From: Planctomycetota bacterium
GTDB taxonomy: Bacteria; Planctomycetota; Phycisphaerae; Sedimentisphaerales; Anaerohalosphaeraceae
Length of the DNA stretch: 9,235 nucleotides
Direction: 5' to 3'
NCBI GenBank assembly: GCA_021160785.1
Contig: JAGHBX010000559.1
Coordinates: forward strand, 1 to 9,235
Position numbers and translations under genes: made by a program. Under the pieces are notes generated by a model. The model worked only from the letters and a program-made list of their open reading frames with translations, was not told the origin of the DNA and did no database searches. Each line of letters starts with the position of its first letter. The stretch's first letter is position 1. Positions 1 to 6,651 of this stretch are shown here, piece by piece.

Positions 1-2
1 GC

Positions 3-176
3 GTTGATATGCCCGTGCCCCCCACAGAGGGTTTGCTCGAATTTGGGGGCCGATTTGCTGCCTACGCCAGGGTCATCAGGGTGGATTCACGGCTGGATGG
101 CGTTGGCAACCTCAGCGCCGGGCCTGTCCGGAGAATAGCCCTTGAGTTCTGCCAGTCTCCCAAACTCCGCGTCTGA
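3..176 (+). CDS. C-terminal end of an unrecognised protein (5' partial)
   Basis: This frame is open from the window edge and ends at TGA (174-176), giving 57 residues that look like real protein: mixed hydrophobic and charged residues with GC-rich third codon positions. Recognisable stretches are MPVPPTEGLLEFGG near the start and GNLSAGPVRRIALEF near the end. The other two plus frames contain stops in this stretch. The gene probably begins upstream of the window. An ATG at 9 could in principle start a very short ORF, but no SD is visible there. I do not recognise the family and propose no function. It runs in the same direction as the lipoprotein gene, with about 95 nt between them, so it may be the preceding gene of the same transcription unit. 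Confidence 0.45.
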   Translation, partial: VDMPVPPTEGLLEFGGRFAAYARVIRVDSRLDGVGNLSAGPVRRIALEFCQSPKLRV

Positions 177-235
177 CCGCCAAAGGCCTGTCTCCGGCGG
201 CAGTTTGCAGCGGGCGAGCAAATATCCGCTGAGCC

Positions 236-264
236 TTGACTTTTTCGATGAATTCGGGTAGTGT
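236..264 (+). promoter_or_regulatory. Weak candidate promoter for the lipoprotein gene
   Basis: TTGACT (236-241, 5 of 6 matches to the -35 consensus) is followed by a 17-nt spacer and TAGTGT (259-264, only 3 of 6 at -10). Transcription would begin near 271, which would leave the ATG at 272 essentially leaderless. The -10 is poor, so this is tentative. Confidence 0.2.
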
Positions 265-271
265 GAAGTGT

Positions 272-1129
272 ATGGGGCGTATTCTATTTCTCATTTTAGT
301 TTTAGCAAGCGTTTGTCTTGTCAGCTTTTGCGGATGCCAAAAAGCAGAGCAGTCGCCTGCCCGAGCGTCGGTTGACGGCATCAAACTGAAGGATCTCGAG
401 CCTGTCGACCCCGGCAATCTGCCACCGCAGATACGCTTTAGAATATTCAGATTTGAAGTGCATACCGATTGGATATCGAGCCTGCAACAGGGTTTTTCGC
501 AATTCGACACGACACAGTTGAACTTTGCACAGTTGCCCGCCTTTCAAGCCAACGGCTTCCTGGTCGGTTTCGGCACAAATGAGCACATGGGCGGACTCTC
601 CATCCTGCTCGAAAAGATACAGGCAAGAAGAAAGGAAACCCGCAACCTCCTTGTCTATGACGATGCAGGCGATGACATTTCCGTGGCAATGCTCAATTCG
701 AAGAAAGAGGTCTCCTGGAAAGTTGCCGATGGCAAAGTCTCCAAAGATGTTTTTTCGCCTGGACGGTTCTCATGGATGCTTAAGGCCGCACCCGTGCCGG
801 ATATCCGCGGTGTTGCACAGGTCCGGATGCTGCCGGTCTACAGGATGGGCACCGACGGTTTTCTTACATACCTGGCGCGCATGCGCAGCTACACACCCTT
901 TGACTTCGGCGCCTTCGATGTGAGGATGAATCCAGGCGACTTTGTGCTGTTAGGCTCATTAGGCGAACCCGAAGCCCCGGCCAAACCCGCCGCAGACGAC
1001 CAGCCCGAAGCCGCCGAGGCGGATAAAAAACCGCCGGACTTAACGCTCAATCGCCTGCTCTTTTATCCGCCCGAAAAGCCCTGGGCCATCAATCTCTATC
1101 TCGTCCTGTGTACGGGGGTGGGTGATTGA
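272..1129 (+). CDS. Predicted lipoprotein of unknown function
   Basis: This is a 285-aa protein with an N-terminal export signal: M-G-R followed by a hydrophobic run (about residues 4-19) and F-C-G-C. Cys22, preceded by Gly, is the likely lipidated residue, although Phe at -3 makes the lipobox imperfect. Residues 55-230 form the main globular part, beginning PPQIRFRIFRFEV and including NLLVYDDAGDDISVAML. An Ala/Pro/Glu-rich linker (about 232-256) precedes a short C-terminal segment, RLLFYPPEKPWAINLYLVL. ATG 272 is chosen because it places the signal peptide at the N-terminus. In-frame ATG 248 and TTG 236 would add 8 or 12 residues, and none of the three has a convincing SD. The stop overlaps the DUF362 start by 4 nt. 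The family is not recognised. An envelope location is inferred only from the signal peptide. Confidence 0.72.
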   Translation: MGRILFLILVLASVCLVSFCGCQKAEQSPARASVDGIKLKDLEPVDPGNLPPQIRFRIFRFEVHTDWISSLQQGFSQFDTTQLNFAQLPAFQANGFLVGFGTNEHMGGLSILLEKIQARRKETRNLLVYDDAGDDISVAMLNSKKEVSWKVADGKVSKDVFSPGRFSWMLKAAPVPDIRGVAQVRMLPVYRMGTDGFLTYLARMRSYTPFDFGAFDVRMNPGDFVLLGSLGEPEAPAKPAADDQPEAAEADKKPPDLTLNRLLFYPPEKPWAINLYLVLCTGVGD

Positions 1130-2094
1130 CCGGCAAGGCGGCGGAAAACAGGACAAGGCCCGTCGTCGCGGTAACCAGGGTCGTCGATTATCGCGATGAA
1201 GATATCCTCGACGCTGTCTCGCGGCAATTCGAATTGCTCGGAGGCCTTGGACAGTTCGTTCGCCCCGGCGATCGCGTGCTGCTCAAGCCCAACTTCATTG
1301 TCCCTCGCCGTCGCGCCGTCGCCGCCCAGACCGACCCGGCCGTTATATTAGCGGTTGCCCGACTCGTAAAGGATTTCGGCGCAAAACCCTTCGTTGCCGA
1401 CTCGCCGGCATGGGGCAGTATCGAGTCATGCCTGCGGGCTTTGGAATTAGCTGAGCCGCTGAGAAAGCTCGGCGTGCCCTTTGGCCCGCTCAACAGACCC
1501 AAACGCCTTCGCATTGACGGCTCGCTGGTCAGCATCAGCAAAGTTGCTCTCGAAGCCGACAAGATCATCAACCTGCCAAAGTTCAAGGCCCATCAGCAGC
1601 TTGGCGCTACCTTCGCGGTGAAGAACATGTTCGGCTGTGTCTGCGGCAAACGCAAGGCCTACTGGCATTTTGCACGTGGCAAATCCCACGATGCATTTTG
1701 TACGATGCTTATCGAAATCTACAAACGTCTCGGCCCGGTTGTGTCGATCATCGACGGCGTTGTCGCAATGGAGGGCCAGGGTCCCATCAGTGGAAACGCC
1801 CGGCCATTGGGCTTTCTTGTCGGCGGCGTCGACCCCGTCGCCTGCGAAATCGTCTGCTGCGATTTGATAGACCTCGACAGCGATCAGCTCCCGATCATAA
1901 AAACCGCACAAAAAAAAGGTTTTGGCTGTTCCGATCTTAGCCGAATACATATTGTTGGCGATGATTATGCCGATTCCAGATGCAGCGATTTTTGCTTCGC
2001 CCGCCTGACGCCGCTGGATTTCTCGCTGCTGCGAGTCTGCAAGAGCATTTGCAAACAACTTCTTTTTTTGATAAAATCTGCGTTTACTCGTTAA
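1126..2094 (+). CDS. DUF362-family protein
   Basis: This 322-aa protein carries the landmarks of the DUF362 family: LLKPNF (52-57), VADSPAWGS (90-98), INLPKFKAHQ (148-157) leading to FAVKNMFG (163-170), then DGVVAMEGQGP (210-220) and GGVDPVACEIV (233-243). The biochemical role of DUF362 proteins is generally unknown. Some members carry a C-terminal ferredoxin-like domain with CxxCxxC motifs, which this one lacks. Its scattered cysteines (CVCGK at 171-175, ICCCD-like residues near 243-245, and a Cys-containing tail) do not form that motif. TTG 1126 is the only upstream start available because TGA at 1123-1125 closes the frame just before it. That start overlaps the lipoprotein stop as TTGA, and the G-rich stretch just upstream may serve as SD. 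Translational coupling to the lipoprotein is therefore likely. The C-terminal 25 residues are basic and hydrophobic. Confidence 0.85.
   Translation: MTGKAAENRTRPVVAVTRVVDYRDEDILDAVSRQFELLGGLGQFVRPGDRVLLKPNFIVPRRRAVAAQTDPAVILAVARLVKDFGAKPFVADSPAWGSIESCLRALELAEPLRKLGVPFGPLNRPKRLRIDGSLVSISKVALEADKIINLPKFKAHQQLGATFAVKNMFGCVCGKRKAYWHFARGKSHDAFCTMLIEIYKRLGPVVSIIDGVVAMEGQGPISGNARPLGFLVGGVDPVACEIVCCDLIDLDSDQLPIIKTAQKKGFGCSDLSRIHIVGDDYADSRCSDFCFARLTPLDFSLLRVCKSICKQLLFLIKSAFTR
2049..2077 (+). promoter_or_regulatory. Candidate internal promoter for the secreted-protein gene
   Basis: TTGCAA (2049-2054, 4 of 6) is separated by 17 nt from TAAAAT (2072-2077, 5 of 6), within the last codons of the DUF362 gene. 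Transcription would start near 2084, leaving a leader of about 40 nt that contains the strong SD of the next gene. The AT-rich run here stands out from the surrounding GC-richer coding sequence. Assignment is by pattern only. Confidence 0.35.
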
Positions 2095-2123
2095 GGCGAC
2101 CAATCGCCTGGAAGGAGCGAGAA

Positions 2124-3581
2124 ATGAGAAGAATCGTCTTTGTATTGATGCTTTTCGTGTGTGTCTTTGCCGTATGCGCCCGTGCCCAGACCGAACCGGT
2201 TTCGGAAAAAGGCCGCGCCGCCGGTAAACAACCCCTCAGTGTTAACGGCGTATTCCCCAACTTAACGGTCTTTGCGCCGGGCGTTGGAAGCGATTCCGAA
2301 GCGGGCATCGGTGCGTTGATCCCGTGGGCGGACAAGCTCTGGGCGGTCGGCTATGTCGCACATATCCGCGGCGAGGGTCTGGGGCTGTATGAAATCAGCG
2401 AAGACATGACCATGCGAAAACATCCCGCCTCGGTTACAGGGACGTTTACGAATCGCATGGTGCACTGGGCGAGCAAACAGGCGTTCATCGGGCCGCACGC
2501 AATCGACGAGAAGGGCAATGTCCGCACTATAGAAGCACTCAAGAAATACCGGCTCACTTCCACGATCAAGCATCTGACCGACCCGAAAAACAAAGTCTAT
2601 ATGCTTGGAATGGAAGGGCGGTTCTGGGAGCTTGACGTGCATACGTTGGAAGCGAAGCTGCTTTTTAATCTCGTCAAGGAACTGGATATAACCAACGCCA
2701 AAGAGCATTTCAAGAGCGCCTATACTGCACAAGGGCGCGTGGTTGTGGCAAACAACACTTACGACGAAAAAGAATTCCTGGGCCAGCGAGACGCGGGGCG
2801 ATTGGCCGAGTGGGATGGAAAGAAATGGACGATCATCGAACGCAATCCCTTCGTTGAAGTACACGGCAGCGCCGCCGGCGGTTCCTACGGCGGAAATACT
2901 ATCTACGCGACCGGCTGGACGAAGTCTTCGGTGGTTCTGCGTGCTTGCATCGACGGCAAGTGGCGGCGATACCTTCTTCCCAAGGGCTCACACTCATGGG
3001 ACCACGCCTGGAATACCGAGTGGATGCGAATCCGCCACGCCGTTACCGAGCGACTGCTCATGGATGTCCACGGCATATTCTATGAACTGCCCGCCCTTTC
3101 CTACGACGGCCATATCTGGGGCATCAAACCCATCTGCAGCCACCTTCGCGTCGTACCCGATTTCTGCTACTGGCGGGGCATGTTCGTGATGGCTTCGGAC
3201 CAGATCGACCACGACCAGGGCCAACCGCAGTCCGGCCTGTGGTTCGGCAATATCGACGACCTCTACAAGATGGGCAAGCCCACCGGCTGGGGCGGACCGT
3301 GGTGGGAAACCAAAGTCAAGGCGAATCAGCCATCCGATCCGTTTCTTATGACAGGATTCGACAAGAAGGTCGTGCATCTGACTCACAACCTGAACGCCAC
3401 GGTAATGTTTACCATTGAAGTTGACTTCTTAGGCAACGGAACATGGAAAGAGTACGACAGGATTGCCGTACATTCAAGCGGCTACGGACACCATGAATTT
3501 CCTGACGGTTTCTCCGCCCACTGGGTCCGCGTCAAGACCAGCAACGACTGCACGGCGACGGCGTATTTCTTCTACAATTAA
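2124..3581 (+). CDS. Secreted protein of unknown function
   Basis: This is a 485-aa protein with a Sec signal peptide: MRRIVFVLMLFVCVFAVCARA, predicted cleavage after Ala21 (A-R-A before Gln). ATG 2124 is chosen because GGAAGGAG lies at 2110-2117 with good spacing and the signal peptide starts there; the frame stays open further upstream but overlaps DUF362. The mature protein is rich in Trp, His, Gly and Tyr. It contains repeated short strand-turn patterns such as KLWAVGYVAHIRGEGLGLYE (71-90), GRFWELDVHTLEAKLLF (165-181) and RLAEWDGKKWTIIER (226-240), which suggest a beta-propeller-like fold. The densest part is 246-395: VHGSAAGGSYGGNTIYATGW, SHSWDHAWNTEWMRIR, MDVHGIFYELP, FCYWRGMFVMASDQ, SGLWFGNIDDL and GWGGPWWE. 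The last 80 residues resemble a small beta-sandwich. This style of protein occurs in planctomycetes and related phyla as an uncharacterised family. Any role in polysaccharide handling would be speculation. Confidence 0.85.
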   Translation: MRRIVFVLMLFVCVFAVCARAQTEPVSEKGRAAGKQPLSVNGVFPNLTVFAPGVGSDSEAGIGALIPWADKLWAVGYVAHIRGEGLGLYEISEDMTMRKHPASVTGTFTNRMVHWASKQAFIGPHAIDEKGNVRTIEALKKYRLTSTIKHLTDPKNKVYMLGMEGRFWELDVHTLEAKLLFNLVKELDITNAKEHFKSAYTAQGRVVVANNTYDEKEFLGQRDAGRLAEWDGKKWTIIERNPFVEVHGSAAGGSYGGNTIYATGWTKSSVVLRACIDGKWRRYLLPKGSHSWDHAWNTEWMRIRHAVTERLLMDVHGIFYELPALSYDGHIWGIKPICSHLRVVPDFCYWRGMFVMASDQIDHDQGQPQSGLWFGNIDDLYKMGKPTGWGGPWWETKVKANQPSDPFLMTGFDKKVVHLTHNLNATVMFTIEVDFLGNGTWKEYDRIAVHSSGYGHHEFPDGFSAHWVRVKTSNDCTATAYFFYN

Positions 3582-3603
3582 CCGGACCCCTCCGCTGGCC
3601 GGA

Positions 3604-4752
3604 TCATGCCCCGATAAGCGACTTGACAGTCGGCCAGAGCAGTTTTGCCTGCCATTGCATCATGGGCCCGCAATCCGCCAACTGGGCGATTGTCGCGGGC
3701 CGTTTCCGTGCGATCACGGCAATTGTCGCACGCGCCGCAATCACAAACGGCTCGATCCCCAGCCCTTCTGCGATCTGCCGGCATTTGTCTCTGAGCACAT
3801 CGGCAAGCTCTTTGTCGGCCGAACTCCACCGGGGCGCCCGGACCGTCTTCAAAGGCCCCGGCCACGACGATTCCGGCATGGCTTGAGCCTGGGCGATCGC
3901 TTTTTCAATCCTTGCAAACCGACGGTGCGTACAGTGGCGCGGCAGCCTGGGACCTTTGTTCAATGAGGCACCGGGGTGGCTTTGAGCCCACAGCGCCAGA
4001 TGGATGAGTTGCTGATTGCCCAGTATCTTAAACGGCGGTCGATCCGCCTTGCGGGCTTCGTGGTCGCGCCACCGCCAAAGCTGCCGCACAAAAGCAAGCT
4101 GCCGCTTCGTCAGTTCCCGGGCGCCCTTGATCCGCCACTGCCTGTCCTTGTCGGGCGGTTCCTTTTCGACCGCCGCCGCCTTCGCCATCCATTGGCAGCT
4201 TTCCTTGTGCCACTGTGTTCGGCCGAGTTCCTTCAGCCTGGCGCTTAGGCAATCGGCTAATTCGGCCAGGTGCAGCACATCGTCGCCGGCATAGGCGAGC
4301 ATCTTTTCGCTCAAAGGCCGATGCGACCAGTCGGCCTTTTGCTGTCCTTTGACCATGCTCACCGCCAAAACCTCATCGAGCATCGCCGCCAACCCGAACT
4401 GCCGACAGCCCAGTATCTGGGCAGCCAACATCGTATCGAAAACCCCGCCGCGCGGCTCGAATCCGAACGACGACCGCATCATCCTGAGATCATAGCCCCC
4501 GTCGTGGAAGATCACGGTGGTATCGGCTAATACATCCAGGAATGCCGAAAGCTCAAGGCCCGCCAGCGGATCGACGAGATAAATGTCCCGGGCGACGGCA
4601 ACCTGGATGAGACAGACCTTTTCAAAAAAATGGTGAAAGCTGTCCGCCTCGATATCCACGGCGACACGACGGGCCTTTTTTATTCGGCCTACCAGCCCAT
4701 CCAGATTCATCTGGGTGTTGATATATTGATATTTCTGCAAATGCGAACTCAA
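3604..4752 (-). CDS. rnd: Ribonuclease D (DEDDy 3'-5' exoribonuclease)
   Basis: RNase D trims the 3' ends of tRNA precursors and other small RNAs in the cytoplasm. This 382-aa protein is close to the E. coli length of 375. The exonuclease domain covers about residues 8-185 and has all DEDDy residues: D33 and E35 in VAVDIEADS, D88 in FHDGGYDLRMM, and Y154 and D158 in YAGDDVLHL. The family signature FEKVCLIQVA is at 43-52. An HRDC domain follows at about 210-285 (ELTKRQLAFVRQLWRWRD, then PPFKILGNQQLIHLA), and the C-terminal part probably holds a second, diverged HRDC. TTG 4752 is chosen because the conserved YQYINTQ begins at residue 8, so the ATG at residue 15 would cut into the domain. TTG at 4740 is an alternative. 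An AGGAG complement lies at 4775-4779, too far for a normal SD. The gene converges with the secreted-protein gene across a 22-nt gap. Confidence 0.93.
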   Translation of the reverse strand: MSSHLQKYQYINTQMNLDGLVGRIKKARRVAVDIEADSFHHFFEKVCLIQVAVARDIYLVDPLAGLELSAFLDVLADTTVIFHDGGYDLRMMRSSFGFEPRGGVFDTMLAAQILGCRQFGLAAMLDEVLAVSMVKGQQKADWSHRPLSEKMLAYAGDDVLHLAELADCLSARLKELGRTQWHKESCQWMAKAAAVEKEPPDKDRQWRIKGARELTKRQLAFVRQLWRWRDHEARKADRPPFKILGNQQLIHLALWAQSHPGASLNKGPRLPRHCTHRRFARIEKAIAQAQAMPESSWPGPLKTVRAPRWSSADKELADVLRDKCRQIAEGLGIEPFVIAARATIAVIARKRPATIAQLADCGPMMQWQAKLLWPTVKSLIGA

Positions 4753-5090
4753 AACAAATAGACAAACCTTACCGCTCCTGGGCTGTCAACTCCACAACCC
4801 CGTCCATCATATCACCTCTGCACCTGATGGTCAATGTACATTATCTGCTGCCGCAAAAATCGACGATATTATCGGCCAGGAGTTGCAGCACATCGAAATG
4901 CTTACACTGAAACAGTAAACACGGCCGCCCACACCCCGACTCGTTACAGGCCATACAACTTCCCCAGGGTCGCCACGCCTCACAAAGCATACGAACATTA
5001 AACACCAAACGTCCGTATAAAGCTTTGAGTACACCTTACGCAGATTCAGTGTCGCTGTAATGCATGGCAGCTTATGCAGGAGGCATTGGA
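4753..5090. other. Divergent intergenic region between rnd and the small coiled-coil gene
   Basis: This 338-nt gap holds the rnd promoter at its left end and the SD of the next gene (AGGAGG, 5078-5083) at its right end. TATAAA at 5016-5021 and TGTAAT at 5056-5061 are possible rightward -10 boxes, but neither has a convincing -35. Plus-strand codons ending at TAA 4916-4918 read as plausible protein (IDDIIGQELQHIEMLTLKQ), but no start codon or SD goes with them. No tRNA, riboswitch or terminator was recognised. Confidence 0.5.
4806..4834 (-). promoter_or_regulatory. Strong sigma70-type promoter for rnd
   Basis: Read on the minus strand, TTGACC (4834-4829, 5 of 6) is followed by exactly 17 nt and TATGAT (4811-4806, 5 of 6). 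Transcription would start near 4799, giving a leader of about 47 nt before the TTG start. This is the best promoter match seen in the window, and its position supports placing the rnd start near 4752. Confidence 0.6.
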
Positions 5091-5342
5091 ATGACTCGGT
5101 TTGAAGTGGAAGAGATTGCCAATCACGTCGTTGAAGTGGAGCAACTGCTGGACGAGTGGGCTCTGAGCACACAGGAGATGGAACTGGAACTCGCCGAACT
5201 CCAGCGAATGGTCGGTTGGCTCGACAAGGCCATGAGCCAAAGCTGCTCCAATGATGAACAGGGGACATTGCTGTCCCGACTCGAACAGCAGATATGCGTG
5301 TGCACGGAGTCTATCAGAAAACGACTGTCTGTCAGATGGTGA
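5091..5342 (+). CDS. Small helical, coiled-coil-like protein
   Basis: This is an 83-aa acidic protein with no family I recognise. ATG 5091 is selected over the in-frame ATG 5064 because a perfect AGGAGG (5078-5083) lies 7 nt upstream of it. Residues 3-50 form one long predicted helix with leucine/valine spacing typical of a coiled coil (EEIANHVVEVEQLLDEW, then MELELAELQRMVGWLDKAM). A short polar turn, SCSNDEQG (51-58), leads to a second helix, TLLSRLEQQICVCTESIRKR (59-78). Cysteines are at 52, 69 and 71. There is no signal peptide or membrane segment, so a cytoplasmic helical hairpin or adaptor is the most that can be inferred. A longer open frame on the opposite strand (5046-5924) overlaps this gene and the first 357 nt of tsaD and is judged a shadow. 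Confidence 0.65.
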   Translation: MTRFEVEEIANHVVEVEQLLDEWALSTQEMELELAELQRMVGWLDKAMSQSCSNDEQGTLLSRLEQQICVCTESIRKRLSVRW

Positions 5343-5373
5343 ACCGTCGCCGACCTTCAACGACACGATGCAG

Positions 5374-5396
5374 CGGTGGGCTAAGAGCCGCCATAC
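5374..5396 (+). repeat. Palindromic intergenic repeat, copy 1 (diverged)
   Basis: This copy keeps the left half GGTGGGCTAAGAGCC of the family but its right arm has changed (GCCATAC instead of CACCCTAC), so the hairpin is partly broken. It lies 32 nt after the stop of the small coiled-coil gene. Confidence 0.7.
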
Positions 5397-5460
5397 CAAC
5401 CCCCGCCTAACCGCCACAATTTTGTCGTGCCCCTCGTCCAATCCGGTCCTTTCTTCAGGG

Positions 5461-5488
5461 TTGAATCCGCAGGCGAAATGACTATAAT
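5461..5488 (+). promoter_or_regulatory. Candidate promoter for tsaD
   Basis: A perfect TATAAT (5483-5488) lies 16 nt after TTGAAT (5461-5466, 4 of 6). The start of transcription would be near 5495, with a leader of about 73 nt to the TTG start of tsaD. The perfect -10 makes this one of the better candidates in the window. Confidence 0.5.
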
Positions 5489-5567
5489 ATGTTGATTCGC
5501 GGTCCGGTCGCCGGCGACTGCGATAGTGTGGTAAACCGCTTTTTTTGCATGGAAATGACGAATCGCA

Positions 5568-6596
5568 TTGGGCAAAGAGATAAACATATTGGGCATTGAG
5601 ACCAGTTGCGACGAAACCGCCGCCGCTGTTGTCGCCGACGGCAGGAATATAAAATCCTCCGTTGTCGCCTCCCAGGTCCAACTGCATGAGAAATTCGGCG
5701 GCGTCGTGCCTGAAATCGCCTCCCGCGCACACATCGAAAAGATCCTGCCGGTGATATCGGCGGCCGTCAGCGAGGCGGGTCTGCAAAAAAGCGATATCGA
5801 CGCGATTGCCGTCGCCAATCAGCCCGGCCTGGTCGTGGCGCTGATTGTCGGCGTAACCGCTGCAAAGACCCTGGCTTTCATCTGGGAGAAGCCGCTGGTC
5901 GCCGTAAACCATGTCCATGCCCACCTCCAGTCGGCAATGTTAGCCGAAGATAATCTCCAACTGCCCGCCGTCGCCCTGATCGTCTCCGGCGGCCATACCA
6001 ATATCTACCAGTGCACATCACCTCTCGACTTGACGCTTCTCGGTTCGACCATCGACGATGCCGCCGGCGAGGCCTTCGACAAAGTCGCCACGATTCTGCG
6101 ATTGCCGTATCCCGGCGGACCGGCCATCGAAAAAATCGCAAAGCAGGGCAACGCCGGGGCGATCGATTTTCCGCGTTCGATGCTCGACCGCGAATCGCTT
6201 GATTTTTCGTTTAGCGGAGTCAAGACGGCTGTGCTTTATTACTGTCGCGGCCAGGACATGAAAGGCGCCGACCGCGTCGCATCCATGACCGAACAGGAGA
6301 TCGCCGACATAGCCGCGTCATTCCAGACGGCGGTTGTCTATGTCCTCGTCGAAAAAACAAAAAGAGCCGCCAACCGGACAAATGCAAAAACGGTTTTGTT
6401 AGGCGGTGGCGTCGCGGCAAATTCGGTGCTGCGAGAGGCGCTGTTACAGATGTGCCAACAGACTAAACGGCGACTGCTTGTCGCGCCGAAACCGCTGTGT
6501 ACGGACAACGCCGCGATGGTGGCGTCTTTGGCCTATTACAAATACATTGCAGGCGACTTCGCCGACCTTTCATTAGAAGCCAAAGCAACCTCATAG
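5568..6596 (+). CDS. tsaD: tRNA N6-threonylcarbamoyladenosine transferase TsaD
   Basis: TsaD transfers the threonylcarbamoyl group from threonylcarbamoyl-AMP to A37 of ANN-decoding tRNAs, working with TsaB and TsaE in the cytoplasm. This 342-aa protein is full length and has the ASKHA-fold motifs: ILGIETSCDET (7-17), FGGVVPEIASRAH (43-55), the metal-binding NHVHAH (H115, H119), SGGHT (140-144), GEAFDKVA (167-174), YPGGP (181-185), the KAE1-type DFSFSGVKTA (212-221), LGGGVAAN (278-285) and CTDNAAM with metal ligand D313. The usual T-x-GPGLVGALLVG stretch is ANQPGLVVALIVG here (83-95). The start is TTG 5568: TGA at 5556-5558 closes the frame upstream and no in-frame ATG is available. SD is weak. 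The gene ends in tandem stops TAG TGA. tsaB and tsaE are not in the window. Confidence 0.96.
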   Translation: MGKEINILGIETSCDETAAAVVADGRNIKSSVVASQVQLHEKFGGVVPEIASRAHIEKILPVISAAVSEAGLQKSDIDAIAVANQPGLVVALIVGVTAAKTLAFIWEKPLVAVNHVHAHLQSAMLAEDNLQLPAVALIVSGGHTNIYQCTSPLDLTLLGSTIDDAAGEAFDKVATILRLPYPGGPAIEKIAKQGNAGAIDFPRSMLDRESLDFSFSGVKTAVLYYCRGQDMKGADRVASMTEQEIADIAASFQTAVVYVLVEKTKRAANRTNAKTVLLGGGVAANSVLREALLQMCQQTKRRLLVAPKPLCTDNAAMVASLAYYKYIAGDFADLSLEAKATS

Positions 6597-6602
6597 TGAG
6601 CG

Positions 6603-6626
6603 CGGTGGGCTAAGAGCCCATCCTAC
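6603..6626 (+). repeat. Palindromic intergenic repeat, copy 2
   Basis: This is a near-perfect hairpin: GGTGGGCT, loop AAG, AGCCCATC, with one G-T wobble, then CTAC. It begins 7 nt after the tsaD stop and ends 25 nt before the URO-D start. There is no T-run after it, so it is not a standard intrinsic terminator. Confidence 0.85.
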
Positions 6627-6651
6627 GGTAGAAAACAGGGAGCTAATAAGG

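Noticed and set aside
1447..2103. 218-codon minus-strand open frame
   Set aside because: It is antisense to the conserved part of the DUF362 gene and has no family signature or SD.
2262..2864. 200-codon minus-strand open frame
   Set aside because: It is antisense to the secreted-protein gene, whose signal peptide, SD and motifs are convincing.
3582..3603. Bidirectional terminator between the convergent secreted-protein and rnd genes
   Set aside because: The 22-nt gap has only short CCGG self-complementarity and no T-runs on either strand.
4811..4918. Plus-strand codons reading IDDIIGQELQHIEMLTLKQ before a TAA, a possible gene remnant
   Set aside because: No start codon or SD accompanies it, and it overlaps the rnd promoter. 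It is probably chance, though a decayed gene end cannot be excluded.
5549..5557. ATG 5549 or 5555 as the tsaD start
   Set aside because: Both are out of frame with tsaD and their frame ends at TGA 5597-5599.
5046..5924. 292-codon open frame on the minus strand
   Set aside because: It lies antisense to the 5' third of tsaD and to the small gene with the perfect SD. Its composition (Gly/Asp/Arg/His-rich, no recognisable motif) is typical of a shadow of GC-rich coding sequence.
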